Assembly (NCBI RefSeq): GCF_001688725.2
Contig: NZ_CP015401.2
Span: 4,286,001 to 4,350,000 of the forward strand
From: Bacteroides caecimuris
GTDB taxonomy: Bacteria > Bacteroidota > Bacteroidia > Bacteroidales > Bacteroidaceae
Direction of reading: 5' to 3'
Length of the DNA stretch: 64,000 nucleotides
Both the position numbers and the translations under genes were made by a program. Of the stretch, positions 26,426 through 36,075 are shown one piece after another. The first letter of the stretch is position 1. Every line of letters begins with the position of its first letter. Below the pieces are notes generated by a model. That model worked only from the letters and a program-made list of their open reading frames with translations, was not told where the DNA came from and searched no databases.

Positions 26426-29400
26426 ATGAAAAAGAATCAAGCACAAAAGTTCATTGTCTTATTCTTGTTTTTCCTTTTTGCCTATTCATGGCGTGTTGAA
26501 GCACAAACAGGTAAGGAAAAGCAAATAACAATGGAGTTTAAAAATGAAGGGTTGCCTTCTATTTTTAAACGTTTTGAAAAGGTGTCGGGGTATAAAGTAC
26601 TTTTTATCTACGATGAAATCAGTTCTTATACTTCTACCGGAAAAGTAGAAAAAGCTACAGTCGATGAAGCATTGAAAGTGATTATTGGAAAAAATCCGTT
26701 GAAATACCACATTGACGGACAATTCATAAATATCACAAAAAAAGATTCTAAGAAGTTTTTCTCACAAGTAAAAGGAAAAGTTCTTTCCGAGGAAGACGGA
26801 CTTCCGGTGATTGGTGCCACTATTATAGTGGAAGATCCTAGTAGTAATATCCGTACTATTACAGATAATAATGGTAATTTTCAGCTCTCTGACGTTCCGA
26901 AAGATAGCCGGGTCAAAATATCGTATGTAGGTTTGGAAACCCAGTTCTTGAATCCTTCATCTCAGATGTCGGTAGTGATGAAAGCCGATACGAAGGCGTT
27001 GGATGAAGTAGTGGTGACAGGTATGTTTAATAGAAAGAAAGAGGGATTCACCGGTTCTGCCGTTACTATTAAAGGAGAAGATCTGAAAAAGTATAGTACA
27101 AATAATGTAGCTAAAGCGATAGCCGCTGTTGCTCCCGGACTTCGTATTGTGGATAACATCAATATGGGATCTAATCCGAATGGTTTGCCTGATATGCGTA
27201 TGCGTGGCGGTGCAAATATGGATATGGCTACGCAGTCGGCGGTAGAGTTTAATTCTACCAGTAATGATGTATTGGCAGTTCAGGGTGAATATGAGACTTA
27301 TGCTAACCAACCCTTGCTTATCATGGACGGATTTGAAATCAGTATACAGACGCTTGCCGATATGGATCCCGACCGTGTTGCTTCTATCGTTGTGTTGAAA
27401 GACGCGGCAGCTACGGCTATCTATGGTTCGCGTGCGGCAAATGGAGTAATTGTTATCGAGAGCAAGACTCCCAAACCGGGGCGGATTTGGGTGACGTATG
27501 GTGGGGAACTTCGTGTTGAAGCTCCGGACATGACCGGATATAACCTGATGAATGCAAGAGAGAAGATAGACGCAGAGTTGCAAAGCGGACTTTATACATA
27601 CGGTGGCGAGACTGTTGAAAAATGGAAGCTCTATCAATCTAAATTGCGTGAAGTATTGGCGGGAGTCAATACGTATTGGTTGGACAAACCTTTGCAGACA
27701 GCTTTCCAACAGCGGCATACGGTTACGTTGGAAGGTGGTGACGAAGCTTTGCGTTATCGGATGTATGTCGGATATAATAGTTCTCCGGGTGTGATGAAAG
27801 ACAGTAAGCGTGATGTATTGACCGGTTCACTTGATTTTCAGTATCGTCTGAAAAAGGTATTGTTAAAGAATAGCATTACGTTGGATAATTCGGTAGCTAA
27901 TGAGTCTCCGTGGGGAAGTTTTAGCGAATATACCCGTTTGAATCCCTATCTGCGTCCGTATGGAGAGAACGGGGAAATACAAAAACGACTTGATAATTTT
28001 GAAGGAGTAGGTGGTGAGTCGAGCTATCTGAATCCGATGTACAATACAACATTCAACAGCAAAGATCAAAGCAAAAACTTTACCGTACGTGAACTTTTCA
28101 GGGTGGAATATAATCCTACTAATGAATTGCGGTTTGAAGGAGCTTTCAACTTGTCCAAGAGTGTGGGACATCGTGATATTTTCCGTCCTGCACAGCATAC
28201 GCTTTTTGATAATGTGACTGATCCTACCTTAAGAGGTGATTATCGCAGAAGTCAGAGCGAAGCTGTCAATTGGGGCATAGATTTAACAGGAAGCTGGAAT
28301 AAGCAACTGGAAGATCACTACCTGACTGCTAATGCACGTATGAGTGTATTGGAGAATAATTCGGAGACTTATGGAAACTATGTGACCGGTTTCCCGAATG
28401 ATAATATGGATAACTTGCTGTTTGGTAAGAAATATAATGAGAAGGTGACGGGAGATGAGAGGACCACACGCTCCATTGGTTGGGTGGCTGCCGGAGGCTA
28501 TTCTTATAAATATAAGTATTCGTTCGATTTTAATATACGTTTGGACGGCTCTTCACAGTTTGGAAGAAATAACCGTTGGGCTCCTTTCTGGTCAACCGGA
28601 TTACGTTGGGATTTGAAAAAAGAGAACTTCATGAAAAATGTATCTTTTATTTCTGATTTCATATTGAGGGGTACATACGGTACGACTGGTTCGCAAGGTT
28701 TTGACCCTTATCAGGCACACGGTTATTATACATATTCTAATCTACTGCTTCCTTATTACTCATCGGATGCAACAGGGTCGGAAATCCTCGCCATGCATAA
28801 TGAAAATTTGAAATGGCAGACTACCAAAAGCACTAATCTTGCCTTGGAACTCGGTTTCTTAGACCAACGTCTTACCGCCCGTGTGGAGTATTACCGGAAA
28901 ATAACAGATAATATGGTTACTTCGGTAAGTCTTGCCCCTTCTCTTGGTTTCAGCAGTTATCCTGAAAACCTGGGAAAGATAGAGAATAAAGGTTGGGAAA
29001 TTTCTCTGTCGGCTATTCCTTATAAGAATACTGCCAAACAGGCTTACTGGACAATTACAGTGAACGGTTCTCGCAATACTGACAAACTGTTGGAGATATC
29101 AGAAGCAATGAAACATAGGAATGACATGAATGCATCCAATCTGAAAGATACACCGTTGCCACGTTATGAAGAAGGAGAATCTCTTTCCCGCATTTGGGTA
29201 GTACGTTCATTAGGTATCGATCCCGCTTCCGGAAATGAAATATTATTAAAGCGTAACGGAGAAATGACCAGCGCCGTTAACTGGAATGCGAATGATGTAG
29301 TTCCTATTGGTAATACAGAACCTAAATGGCAAGGATATATTAATTCTTCCTTTACATATAAAGGTTGGGGAGCAGATGTCAGTTTCAGATACCAGTATGG

Positions 29401-29782
29401 CGGTCAGGTATATAACCAGACTTTGATTGATAAGGTGGAAAATGCCAATCTGAAATATAATGTAGACCGACGTGTGAGCCAGTTGCGTTGGGCTAAACCA
29501 GGTGACAAAGCACAATTCCGTGCTCTTAATCCTAGCGGTTGGGATACGAAGGCCACCTCCCGGTTTATCATGGATGAAAATATATTCCAAGGAAGTTCGT
29601 TGTCTGTCTACTATCGTATGGATCGTACCAATACAAAATTTATCAGCCATTGGGGATTGAGTTCTGCCAAAGTGACGTTTAATATGGAAGACTTTTTCTA
29701 TTGGTCTACAGTAAAACGCGAAAGAGGTTTATACTATCCATATTCCCGTCAGTTTACATTTGCTTTGAATGTTGCTTTCTAA
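26426..29782 (+). CDS. SusC-like TonB-dependent outer-membrane transporter with STN domain
   Basis: 1118 aa. After the signal peptide (ending VEAQT) comes an STN domain (about residues 33-105), which signals to the FecR protein. Then follow a carboxypeptidase-like regulatory domain (GKVLSEEDGLPVIGATI), a TonB box and plug (DEVVVTGMF..., VVLKDAAATAIYGSRAANGVIVI), and a 22-strand barrel ending in phenylalanine (FALNVAF). It imports a ligand delivered by the SusD partner encoded 16 bases downstream. The STN domain agrees with control by the adjacent ECF/FecR pair. Confidence 0.97.
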   Translation: MKKNQAQKFIVLFLFFLFAYSWRVEAQTGKEKQITMEFKNEGLPSIFKRFEKVSGYKVLFIYDEISSYTSTGKVEKATVDEALKVIIGKNPLKYHIDGQFINITKKDSKKFFSQVKGKVLSEEDGLPVIGATIIVEDPSSNIRTITDNNGNFQLSDVPKDSRVKISYVGLETQFLNPSSQMSVVMKADTKALDEVVVTGMFNRKKEGFTGSAVTIKGEDLKKYSTNNVAKAIAAVAPGLRIVDNINMGSNPNGLPDMRMRGGANMDMATQSAVEFNSTSNDVLAVQGEYETYANQPLLIMDGFEISIQTLADMDPDRVASIVVLKDAAATAIYGSRAANGVIVIESKTPKPGRIWVTYGGELRVEAPDMTGYNLMNAREKIDAELQSGLYTYGGETVEKWKLYQSKLREVLAGVNTYWLDKPLQTAFQQRHTVTLEGGDEALRYRMYVGYNSSPGVMKDSKRDVLTGSLDFQYRLKKVLLKNSITLDNSVANESPWGSFSEYTRLNPYLRPYGENGEIQKRLDNFEGVGGESSYLNPMYNTTFNSKDQSKNFTVRELFRVEYNPTNELRFEGAFNLSKSVGHRDIFRPAQHTLFDNVTDPTLRGDYRRSQSEAVNWGIDLTGSWNKQLEDHYLTANARMSVLENNSETYGNYVTGFPNDNMDNLLFGKKYNEKVTGDERTTRSIGWVAAGGYSYKYKYSFDFNIRLDGSSQFGRNNRWAPFWSTGLRWDLKKENFMKNVSFISDFILRGTYGTTGSQGFDPYQAHGYYTYSNLLLPYYSSDATGSEILAMHNENLKWQTTKSTNLALELGFLDQRLTARVEYYRKITDNMVTSVSLAPSLGFSSYPENLGKIENKGWEISLSAIPYKNTAKQAYWTITVNGSRNTDKLLEISEAMKHRNDMNASNLKDTPLPRYEEGESLSRIWVVRSLGIDPASGNEILLKRNGEMTSAVNWNANDVVPIGNTEPKWQGYINSSFTYKGWGADVSFRYQYGGQVYNQTLIDKVENANLKYNVDRRVSQLRWAKPGDKAQFRALNPSGWDTKATSRFIMDENIFQGSSLSVYYRMDRTNTKFISHWGLSSAKVTFNMEDFFYWSTVKRERGLYYPYSRQFTFALNVAF

Positions 29783-29798
29783 TTAAAAACATATTTGT

Positions 29799-31322
29799 AT
29801 GAAACAGTTAATATATATATTATTGACAACAACCATGCTGGGACTTATGTCTTGCAGCGACTGGTTGGATGTATCTCCGAAGACTTCTATTCCTACCGAC
29901 AAGCAATTTGAGTCGGAATCCGGATTTAAAGATGCTCTTACGGGTATTTATTTGAAGTTGGGCACCAAGACATTGTATGCCGGAGACTTGACTTATGCAT
30001 ATTTGGATGAGTTGGCAGGATTATATTCCGATTATCCGGGATATAATACAAACGCTGTTTTCAATCAAAGTATTGTATTTGATTATGAGAACATGTTTTT
30101 GAGTAAGAAAAACGGGATTTACTCGGCAATGTATAACATCATAGCCAATATTAACAACTTCCTGGAGTACGTAGATAAAAATAAAGATGTCTTAGTAACC
30201 GAACGCTATTATGAAACCATGAAGGGAGAGGCTCTCGGGCTTCGTGCTTTTCTCCATTTTGATTTGTTGCGCATGTTCGGTCCTATTTATAAGGAACATC
30301 CTACATCCAAAGCTATACCTTACCGTACAGCTTTTGATAAAGACGCTACACCTGTTTTATCGGCCAGCGAAGTGGTTGATGCCATTCTCAAAGATTTGAA
30401 TGCTGCTGAAAAATTGCTGAAAGAGAGTGACCCTCTTGACTTCTTTACCGATCAGATGGATGAAGATGTTACAGAGATAAATTCTTTTCTTGTCAATCGT
30501 GAATTTCGTATGAATCTATATGCGGTGAAAGCTATGCTGGCCCGTGTATATTGTTATAAAGGGGATGCGGAAAGCAAAGGATTGGCTGTGGAGTATGCTA
30601 AACAAGTGATTGCTGCTTCAGAGTATTTTACGTTGTACAAATCGCAGACCGCTTCCAGTTATAATTCCATACGTTATGCGGAGCAAATATTCGGAATAAC
30701 AGTCAATGAATTCTCCAATCTGCTTATTGGAAACTATATGGATATGGAGAATACTAACATCCAGCAACATTTCTACTTGGATGAAAATAAATTTAATGCT
30801 TTCTATGAAACAGCTAGTGCGGGGAATACGGATTGGAGAAGAATTGCAGAAATGTTTGAAGTTGTTGACGGAGCAAGCCAGACAAATGTCTTCTGTAGAA
30901 AATATAACCAGAAACCTTTGAATAGCGGATATACTTATTCCGGTGCCAATGCCGTTCCGTTGATACGTTTACCTGAAATGTACTATATTGTAGCAGAGTG
31001 TGCATCTTCTGCATCGGAAAGTGCTGATGCACTGAACACCGTACGTTTTGCTCGGGGTATTTCTTACAGTGATGAGATACCGACTACCGGATATGATGAC
31101 CTTGATACTACTTCGGAAGAAGACAAAAACCAGACTAAACGTATCAATGAAATAATGAAAGAATATAGAAAAGAATATTTTGCAGAAGGACAACTTTTCT
31201 ATTTTTTGAAAGCGCATAATTACAGCACTTATTACGGCTGTGGGGTAGAAACAATGACTGAAGCCCATTATCAGATGACATTGCCGGATGATGAGTATAT
31301 TTTTGGAAACAACTCTAAATGA
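29799..31322 (+). CDS. SusD-like outer-membrane lipoprotein
   Basis: 507 aa. The lipobox GLMSCSDWLDVSPKT is typical of SusD homologues. TPR-like helices follow (GEALGLRAFLHFDLLRMFGP, MNLYAVKAMLARVYCYKGD), then the C-terminal region with RLPEMYYIVAECA and YRKEYFAEGQLFYFLKAHN. It forms the lid of the SusC barrel and captures ligand at the cell surface. It is translated from the same message as its SusC partner. Confidence 0.96.
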   Translation: MKQLIYILLTTTMLGLMSCSDWLDVSPKTSIPTDKQFESESGFKDALTGIYLKLGTKTLYAGDLTYAYLDELAGLYSDYPGYNTNAVFNQSIVFDYENMFLSKKNGIYSAMYNIIANINNFLEYVDKNKDVLVTERYYETMKGEALGLRAFLHFDLLRMFGPIYKEHPTSKAIPYRTAFDKDATPVLSASEVVDAILKDLNAAEKLLKESDPLDFFTDQMDEDVTEINSFLVNREFRMNLYAVKAMLARVYCYKGDAESKGLAVEYAKQVIAASEYFTLYKSQTASSYNSIRYAEQIFGITVNEFSNLLIGNYMDMENTNIQQHFYLDENKFNAFYETASAGNTDWRRIAEMFEVVDGASQTNVFCRKYNQKPLNSGYTYSGANAVPLIRLPEMYYIVAECASSASESADALNTVRFARGISYSDEIPTTGYDDLDTTSEEDKNQTKRINEIMKEYRKEYFAEGQLFYFLKAHNYSTYYGCGVETMTEAHYQMTLPDDEYIFGNNSK

Positions 31323-31331
31323 TGAAGTTTT

Positions 31332-32021
31332 ATGAAACGTATTATATATTTTATTTTAGCTATTCTTGTTTGTGGCATCTATGCAGGATGCAGCGAGAAT
31401 GAGATAGACTTGTATGATCAGACACCTCGTATCAATTTCTATGGAAGTCTGCATATCCGCACATTGGTTGATACAGACTATGTGAAAAAAGATGATCCTT
31501 ATGCCATAGACAGTTTTACGGTGAAAATACAGGGGGATCTTTTGAAAGAGAACCGTGATTTCTGTGTGAAAGTTAGTCCGAATAGTGATTATCAGAAGTC
31601 GGTAGATGTATTGTTGGAAAGCAAGTATACATACACTGAATTGGATACAGTTTGCCAGGTATTCTATTATAAAATTAAACGTCCGGCAGTAGAGGCAGGT
31701 AGAAAAGTCTATGGCTGTTTTTTGGAGTTTGATTTGAACAATCCTCTTCATCAGTTTGACAAAGGGCTGGTTGAGCAGCATCAAATATCTTTAAATGTCA
31801 GATGGGAGTTGAAAACGGATGAATGGGGTTGTTGGAGCGGATATAAATATGGCAGCTACAGTGACGAGAAATATATGTTCATTATGGATGTATGTGGGTG
31901 TGTGTATGAGGAACTGGAAGAGGAGGATTATGACAAAGTCAAACAAGCTTACAAGGAATATAGAGAAGCAGGAAATCCTCCTATTTTAGGTGAAGACGGT
32001 GATGAAATTGTTTATGAATAA
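31332..32021 (+). CDS. DUF4843 lipoprotein
   Basis: 229 aa. The leader ends in IYAGCSENEIDLYDQTPRINF, which has the lipobox and the short acidic Asp/Gln/Thr pattern of DUF4843 proteins of Bacteroides. The body is beta-rich. Members are found directly after SusD in operons that also carry a PKD-like lipoprotein, exactly as here. The function is probably surface binding of the imported substrate (inference). Confidence 0.85.
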   Translation: MKRIIYFILAILVCGIYAGCSENEIDLYDQTPRINFYGSLHIRTLVDTDYVKKDDPYAIDSFTVKIQGDLLKENRDFCVKVSPNSDYQKSVDVLLESKYTYTELDTVCQVFYYKIKRPAVEAGRKVYGCFLEFDLNNPLHQFDKGLVEQHQISLNVRWELKTDEWGCWSGYKYGSYSDEKYMFIMDVCGCVYEELEEEDYDKVKQAYKEYREAGNPPILGEDGDEIVYE

Positions 32022-32039
32022 GATTAAAGAAAAAACGTT

Positions 32040-33686
32040 ATGAGGAAATATATCATCTATATAGCAAGTTTTATCGGAGCGGCTTTATTGCAAACAGGCT
32101 GTTACGATGACAAGGGAGATTACGATTATCATGATGTGAATATGATGGAAATTGTAATACCTGAAACCAAGTTGCGTATGCCGAAGGAAGAAGCGGTGGA
32201 AGTTTCAATCATGCCGCAGATTTCTCAGACATTGGAACAGAATGAAGAAAATCTTGTATTTCAGTGGAAGCGTCTCAATCCGAATGCCACATTGGGTTCG
32301 GACCGTTTGTCTGATTATACGGATTATTCTGTAGGAAAAGAATGTAAGATAACTGTTGAGCCTAATGAATCGGATAATATAGGTTTGATGTTGGTTGTTT
32401 CGGATGAAAGAGATGGGACTATGTGGTATCAAAAAGGGCAGGTGACAATAATCAAGCCATTTAATCCTTGTTGGTTTGTCCTTCAGGAGAAAGAAAATAA
32501 GGGAGTGCTTGGAGCTATTGAAGGAACATCGGAAGGATATTATGTATATCCGGATGTATTTCTGTCGGAAACAGGAAATACGTTTCCTCTAGATGGAAAG
32601 CCATTAGCTGTGACTGCCCGGCGTGAATATGGAGGTGATCGGTCAGCTATATCTATGATACCTCCCTTTTTTGGGTTGAAGATTGTTCCTATTTTAACAC
32701 TAGTGACAGATAAGGATGCAGCTTTGTTTACTCCGAGTACATTAGAAATGATGTACCAATCGGATAAAATATTATTTGAGTCGGTTCAACAAGGAAAAGC
32801 AATAAAGATTGATGCTTATAAAATGGATAAAAACGGTGAATTGTTTGTAAATGACGGGAAGTCCTATTTCGCCTATATGGATGGTCTTTGTATACCTTAT
32901 ACTATTCAGAATGAATCCGGTGATTATCTATCTGTTTCTACTTATGGTTCTTATGGAAAAGGGTTGGTATTTTTTGATTCTTCTACACATTCTTTCTTGA
33001 ATGGTTGGGCTTTATCTGGTTTTAGTGATTATATGAATTCATATTATATTTCCAAGCCTATTCGTTCTGGTTCTTCAAAGTGGGAAGATAAACGCCCGAT
33101 ACAAGCTTCTGCAATTGATTTTAATGATGGAGATGGAAGTGCCTTTAATCCAAATAACATTGATCCTTCTCTACAAGTGAGAACGATAGTTACAGGAGGA
33201 AGTGGTGGTAATAATGCTTATGCCATTGCTTCTACTCAGAGCGGGAAAGATTTGACGGTATTTAAGTTTAGTAGTAGTTCTCCTACTTGTGCAGGTTTAT
33301 ATACTGTTTCTTTACCGTCGGATATAAATGTGGAAACTGCAAAATTTGCTGCTTCTTATGCTTATACGGCAGATCTTCTGTTTGTAGCTTCCGCTAACAA
33401 GTTATATCGAATAGACTTGAATCGTAGTCAGGTGACAGAACTTTATCAATATGAAGCAGACCCGTCAGCACAAATCACGTGTTTGAAGTTTAAGGATGCT
33501 GAAAATGAAGAAGAACTCGGTATGTCTCTCGGATTGGGTATCAATACTGCTGACAAGGGTTTAGTTGTCGAATTACAGCTGACAGTGGCGGGAGATGTAT
33601 CCCGTGGAGAAAACAGTATTTGTGTTTACGAAGATCCCAATCAGCCTATCGGAAAGATTGTTGATATTAGTTATAATTACGAATAG
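32040..33686 (+). CDS. PKD-like family surface lipoprotein
   Basis: 548 aa. The lipobox region LLQTGCYDDKGDYDYHDVN has the CYDDKGnYDY signature of the PKD-like lipoprotein family. An N-terminal Ig-like region (to about residue 135) is followed by a propeller-like part with repeated GGSGGNNAYAIAS and LLFVASANKLYRIDL segments. It is the third surface lipoprotein of the operon, 18 bases after DUF4843. It is probably a substrate-binding protein; the ligand is unknown. Confidence 0.8.
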   Translation: MRKYIIYIASFIGAALLQTGCYDDKGDYDYHDVNMMEIVIPETKLRMPKEEAVEVSIMPQISQTLEQNEENLVFQWKRLNPNATLGSDRLSDYTDYSVGKECKITVEPNESDNIGLMLVVSDERDGTMWYQKGQVTIIKPFNPCWFVLQEKENKGVLGAIEGTSEGYYVYPDVFLSETGNTFPLDGKPLAVTARREYGGDRSAISMIPPFFGLKIVPILTLVTDKDAALFTPSTLEMMYQSDKILFESVQQGKAIKIDAYKMDKNGELFVNDGKSYFAYMDGLCIPYTIQNESGDYLSVSTYGSYGKGLVFFDSSTHSFLNGWALSGFSDYMNSYYISKPIRSGSSKWEDKRPIQASAIDFNDGDGSAFNPNNIDPSLQVRTIVTGGSGGNNAYAIASTQSGKDLTVFKFSSSSPTCAGLYTVSLPSDINVETAKFAASYAYTADLLFVASANKLYRIDLNRSQVTELYQYEADPSAQITCLKFKDAENEEELGMSLGLGINTADKGLVVELQLTVAGDVSRGENSICVYEDPNQPIGKIVDISYNYE

Positions 33687-33701
33687 TATGAACTAATCCT
33701 T

Positions 33702-36050
33702 ATGCTAAAAGGAATGATCAGTGCAATATTTCTAGCTGTTGCCTGTACTTTTTTGTACGGGCAACAGCCAAGTATTGCTACTTTCTTAAAGGGGGAAGCC
33801 CCTGTGGAAATTATTCCCGGTATGTTTACTACCTATCGAAGTGACAAACATATATATTGGGAAATTCCGGATTCATTGGTTGGACGTGAATTTGCAGTAA
33901 CGACTACCATTCTGACAGCTCCTGCCCATCCGGACCGGGATATGGAAAAGAAATTCGGATATTCGGGTGACATGATAGGTCCGGTATTTTTTAGTTTTCA
34001 AAAACAGGGTAACGAGTTGTGGATAATGGACCCACAATATGAAAGAGTGATAGAAAACCCTGAAGGAGTATATGCCAAGATTGCCGTTCAACGGGGAAAT
34101 GGCAGACTTTACAAGAGATTGCCGATCATCACAAAGACTCAAGGAAGTAGTTTGGTAGAGATCGGTGAAATATTAAAAGATTTCCCTTTGTTTACTCTCG
34201 ATATTGTATCTTTTGATTTATCAATAGGTACGCGTTTAAGAGAAAAAGATTCTATCAAAGAAATTAAAGGATATGACAACCGCCTGTTAATACACGCATC
34301 ACGAGCTTATCGAAGTTCGTCAATGAGAATGCCTGGCAAGCCTGTTTCGTCTCCTTATATTGGAGACTGGGATACGGGTATTTGCATTAAATTATTATCC
34401 AAGAAACCATTGGAGGCAGTTACTGCAAATGCCGGAACTTATTTTACGATCGGCAAGGAGTGTTTTCAAGGAGATCAGCCTGCTATTCGGAAATCTGTTG
34501 TCAAACGATGGCGGCTGGAAATAAGGGCGGAAGATGAAGAAAGATACATGAGGGGCGAACTGGTAGAACCCATACAACCTATTATTTTTTATATAGACCG
34601 TAATACACCGGAAAAGTACATCGACTGTATCATGGAAGCGGTGCGCGACTGGCGTCCGGCTTTTGAGAAAGCCGGGTTTAAGAATGCCATCGATGCACGG
34701 TTGGCTCCCACTGCCGAAGAAGATCCTGATTTTAGTATTTATGACAGCACTTATCCGTTTATTTCATGGAAGATATCAGGGCAAAATAACGCTTATGGAC
34801 CGACTCCATGCGAACCACGGTCCGGTGAGATTATAGCTTGCCACATCGGTATTTTTTGCAGTGTCTTGAATTTGGAACAGAAATGGTATTTCGCTCAATG
34901 TGGAGCGAATGATCCGCAGGCATGGAATATAGAGCTGCCGGACTCTTTGCAATTCGAACAGATAAAACAAGTGCTGACACATGAAGTGGGTCATACATTA
35001 GGGTTGGAACATAATTTTCTGGGTAGTTCTCATTACTCCATCGATCAATTACGTGATAATGACTTTTTAAGCCAATATAGTATCGGTAGCTCCATAATGG
35101 ATTATGTGCGGTGTAATTATGCTTTGCGGCCTCAAGATAAAGTTGATTTGAAAAACAGGCGGATACGTGTCGGTGAATATGATAAGTGGGCTATCGAATG
35201 GGGATACCGGATATTCCCGGGCAAGGATGCTTCTGAAAGAGAAAAGAACAGGGCTCTTTGGAATCAGGAAAAACAGAAAGATCCCTTATTACATCTTTCA
35301 AGCAGAATGGATGTACGGGCTCAGGCAGAAGATTTGGGCAATGACCATGTTGCGGTGAATACCCAAGGAATAGAGAACCTGAAATATTTGTGTGAACATC
35401 CGGATGTCTGGAATGTGACGGATAAAACGTCCTTGCGTGTATTACAGGGGCGTTATGAAGCGGTATTGGAGCATTACAAACAGTGGGTGCAACATGTATT
35501 GTCACATTTAGGCGGAAAGCGTCTTGCCGAACCGGATGAGGAGCATATTTACATACCTGAAAAGGCTGATTACAATAAGAAGGTTATGAGCTTTATACAG
35601 GCTTACATATTACAACCGCCTGTGTGGATGTTTGATGAAAAACTTACCGCTAAATTAGAAATAGACGGTAGCCGGGAGTTCGACCGTTTTTATGAAGAGC
35701 TGATGTCGGAAATGATTCGTTCTCTCCGGGAAGTGGAAAGAACGGAGAATGTTTGTGAGGGTATGTTGTCTGTAGATGAGTTTTTGGAAAGCATACATAA
35801 AGAATTATTTTCCGAATGGGCTGACAATATTCCTGTAAGTGACGCCAAGTATAAAGTGCAGCTGCTTTATGTGAGTAAACTTGCTAAATTGTTGGATAGA
35901 TCAGAAAAGATAACCTCGTCGAAATTATTGGTTTCCATTATGCAGGCTTTAAATAGAATAAAGGAGGAAAGTCTTGATTATAGCCATAAAATTACGGATC
36001 CGGTTGCCAAAAAACGGGTAATGTTTCTTGTAGATAGTATTTGGTTTTAA
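33702..36050 (+). CDS. Zinc-dependent metalloprotease, DUF5117/DUF4953/DUF5118 family
   Basis: 782 aa with a signal peptide ending near LYGQQ. Residues 427-438 read HEVGHTLGLEHN, the full zinc signature with His427, Glu428, His431 and His437. A following SSIMDYVRCNYAL segment corresponds to the Met-turn. Further family marks are FYIDRNTPEKYIDCIMEAV and TPCEPRSGEIIACHIGIF. It is encoded in the SusC/SusD operon 15 bases after the PKD-like gene, so it is probably made only when the ECF factor is released. It is homologous to 3967-6558 and, like it, is followed by a zinc-site-dead paralogue. Confidence 0.9.
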   Translation: MLKGMISAIFLAVACTFLYGQQPSIATFLKGEAPVEIIPGMFTTYRSDKHIYWEIPDSLVGREFAVTTTILTAPAHPDRDMEKKFGYSGDMIGPVFFSFQKQGNELWIMDPQYERVIENPEGVYAKIAVQRGNGRLYKRLPIITKTQGSSLVEIGEILKDFPLFTLDIVSFDLSIGTRLREKDSIKEIKGYDNRLLIHASRAYRSSSMRMPGKPVSSPYIGDWDTGICIKLLSKKPLEAVTANAGTYFTIGKECFQGDQPAIRKSVVKRWRLEIRAEDEERYMRGELVEPIQPIIFYIDRNTPEKYIDCIMEAVRDWRPAFEKAGFKNAIDARLAPTAEEDPDFSIYDSTYPFISWKISGQNNAYGPTPCEPRSGEIIACHIGIFCSVLNLEQKWYFAQCGANDPQAWNIELPDSLQFEQIKQVLTHEVGHTLGLEHNFLGSSHYSIDQLRDNDFLSQYSIGSSIMDYVRCNYALRPQDKVDLKNRRIRVGEYDKWAIEWGYRIFPGKDASEREKNRALWNQEKQKDPLLHLSSRMDVRAQAEDLGNDHVAVNTQGIENLKYLCEHPDVWNVTDKTSLRVLQGRYEAVLEHYKQWVQHVLSHLGGKRLAEPDEEHIYIPEKADYNKKVMSFIQAYILQPPVWMFDEKLTAKLEIDGSREFDRFYEELMSEMIRSLREVERTENVCEGMLSVDEFLESIHKELFSEWADNIPVSDAKYKVQLLYVSKLAKLLDRSEKITSSKLLVSIMQALNRIKEESLDYSHKITDPVAKKRVMFLVDSIWF

Positions 36051-36075
36051 TGATGAAAAGTAAATAAAGAAATTC

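Noticed and set aside
27147..27155. Perfect TGTGGATAA DnaA box
   Set aside because: A single site inside the SusC coding sequence with no companions.
26957..27718. 253-codon open frame antisense to the STN-SusC gene
   Set aside because: It is complementary to the conserved plug domain, and its composition is typical of shadow frames.
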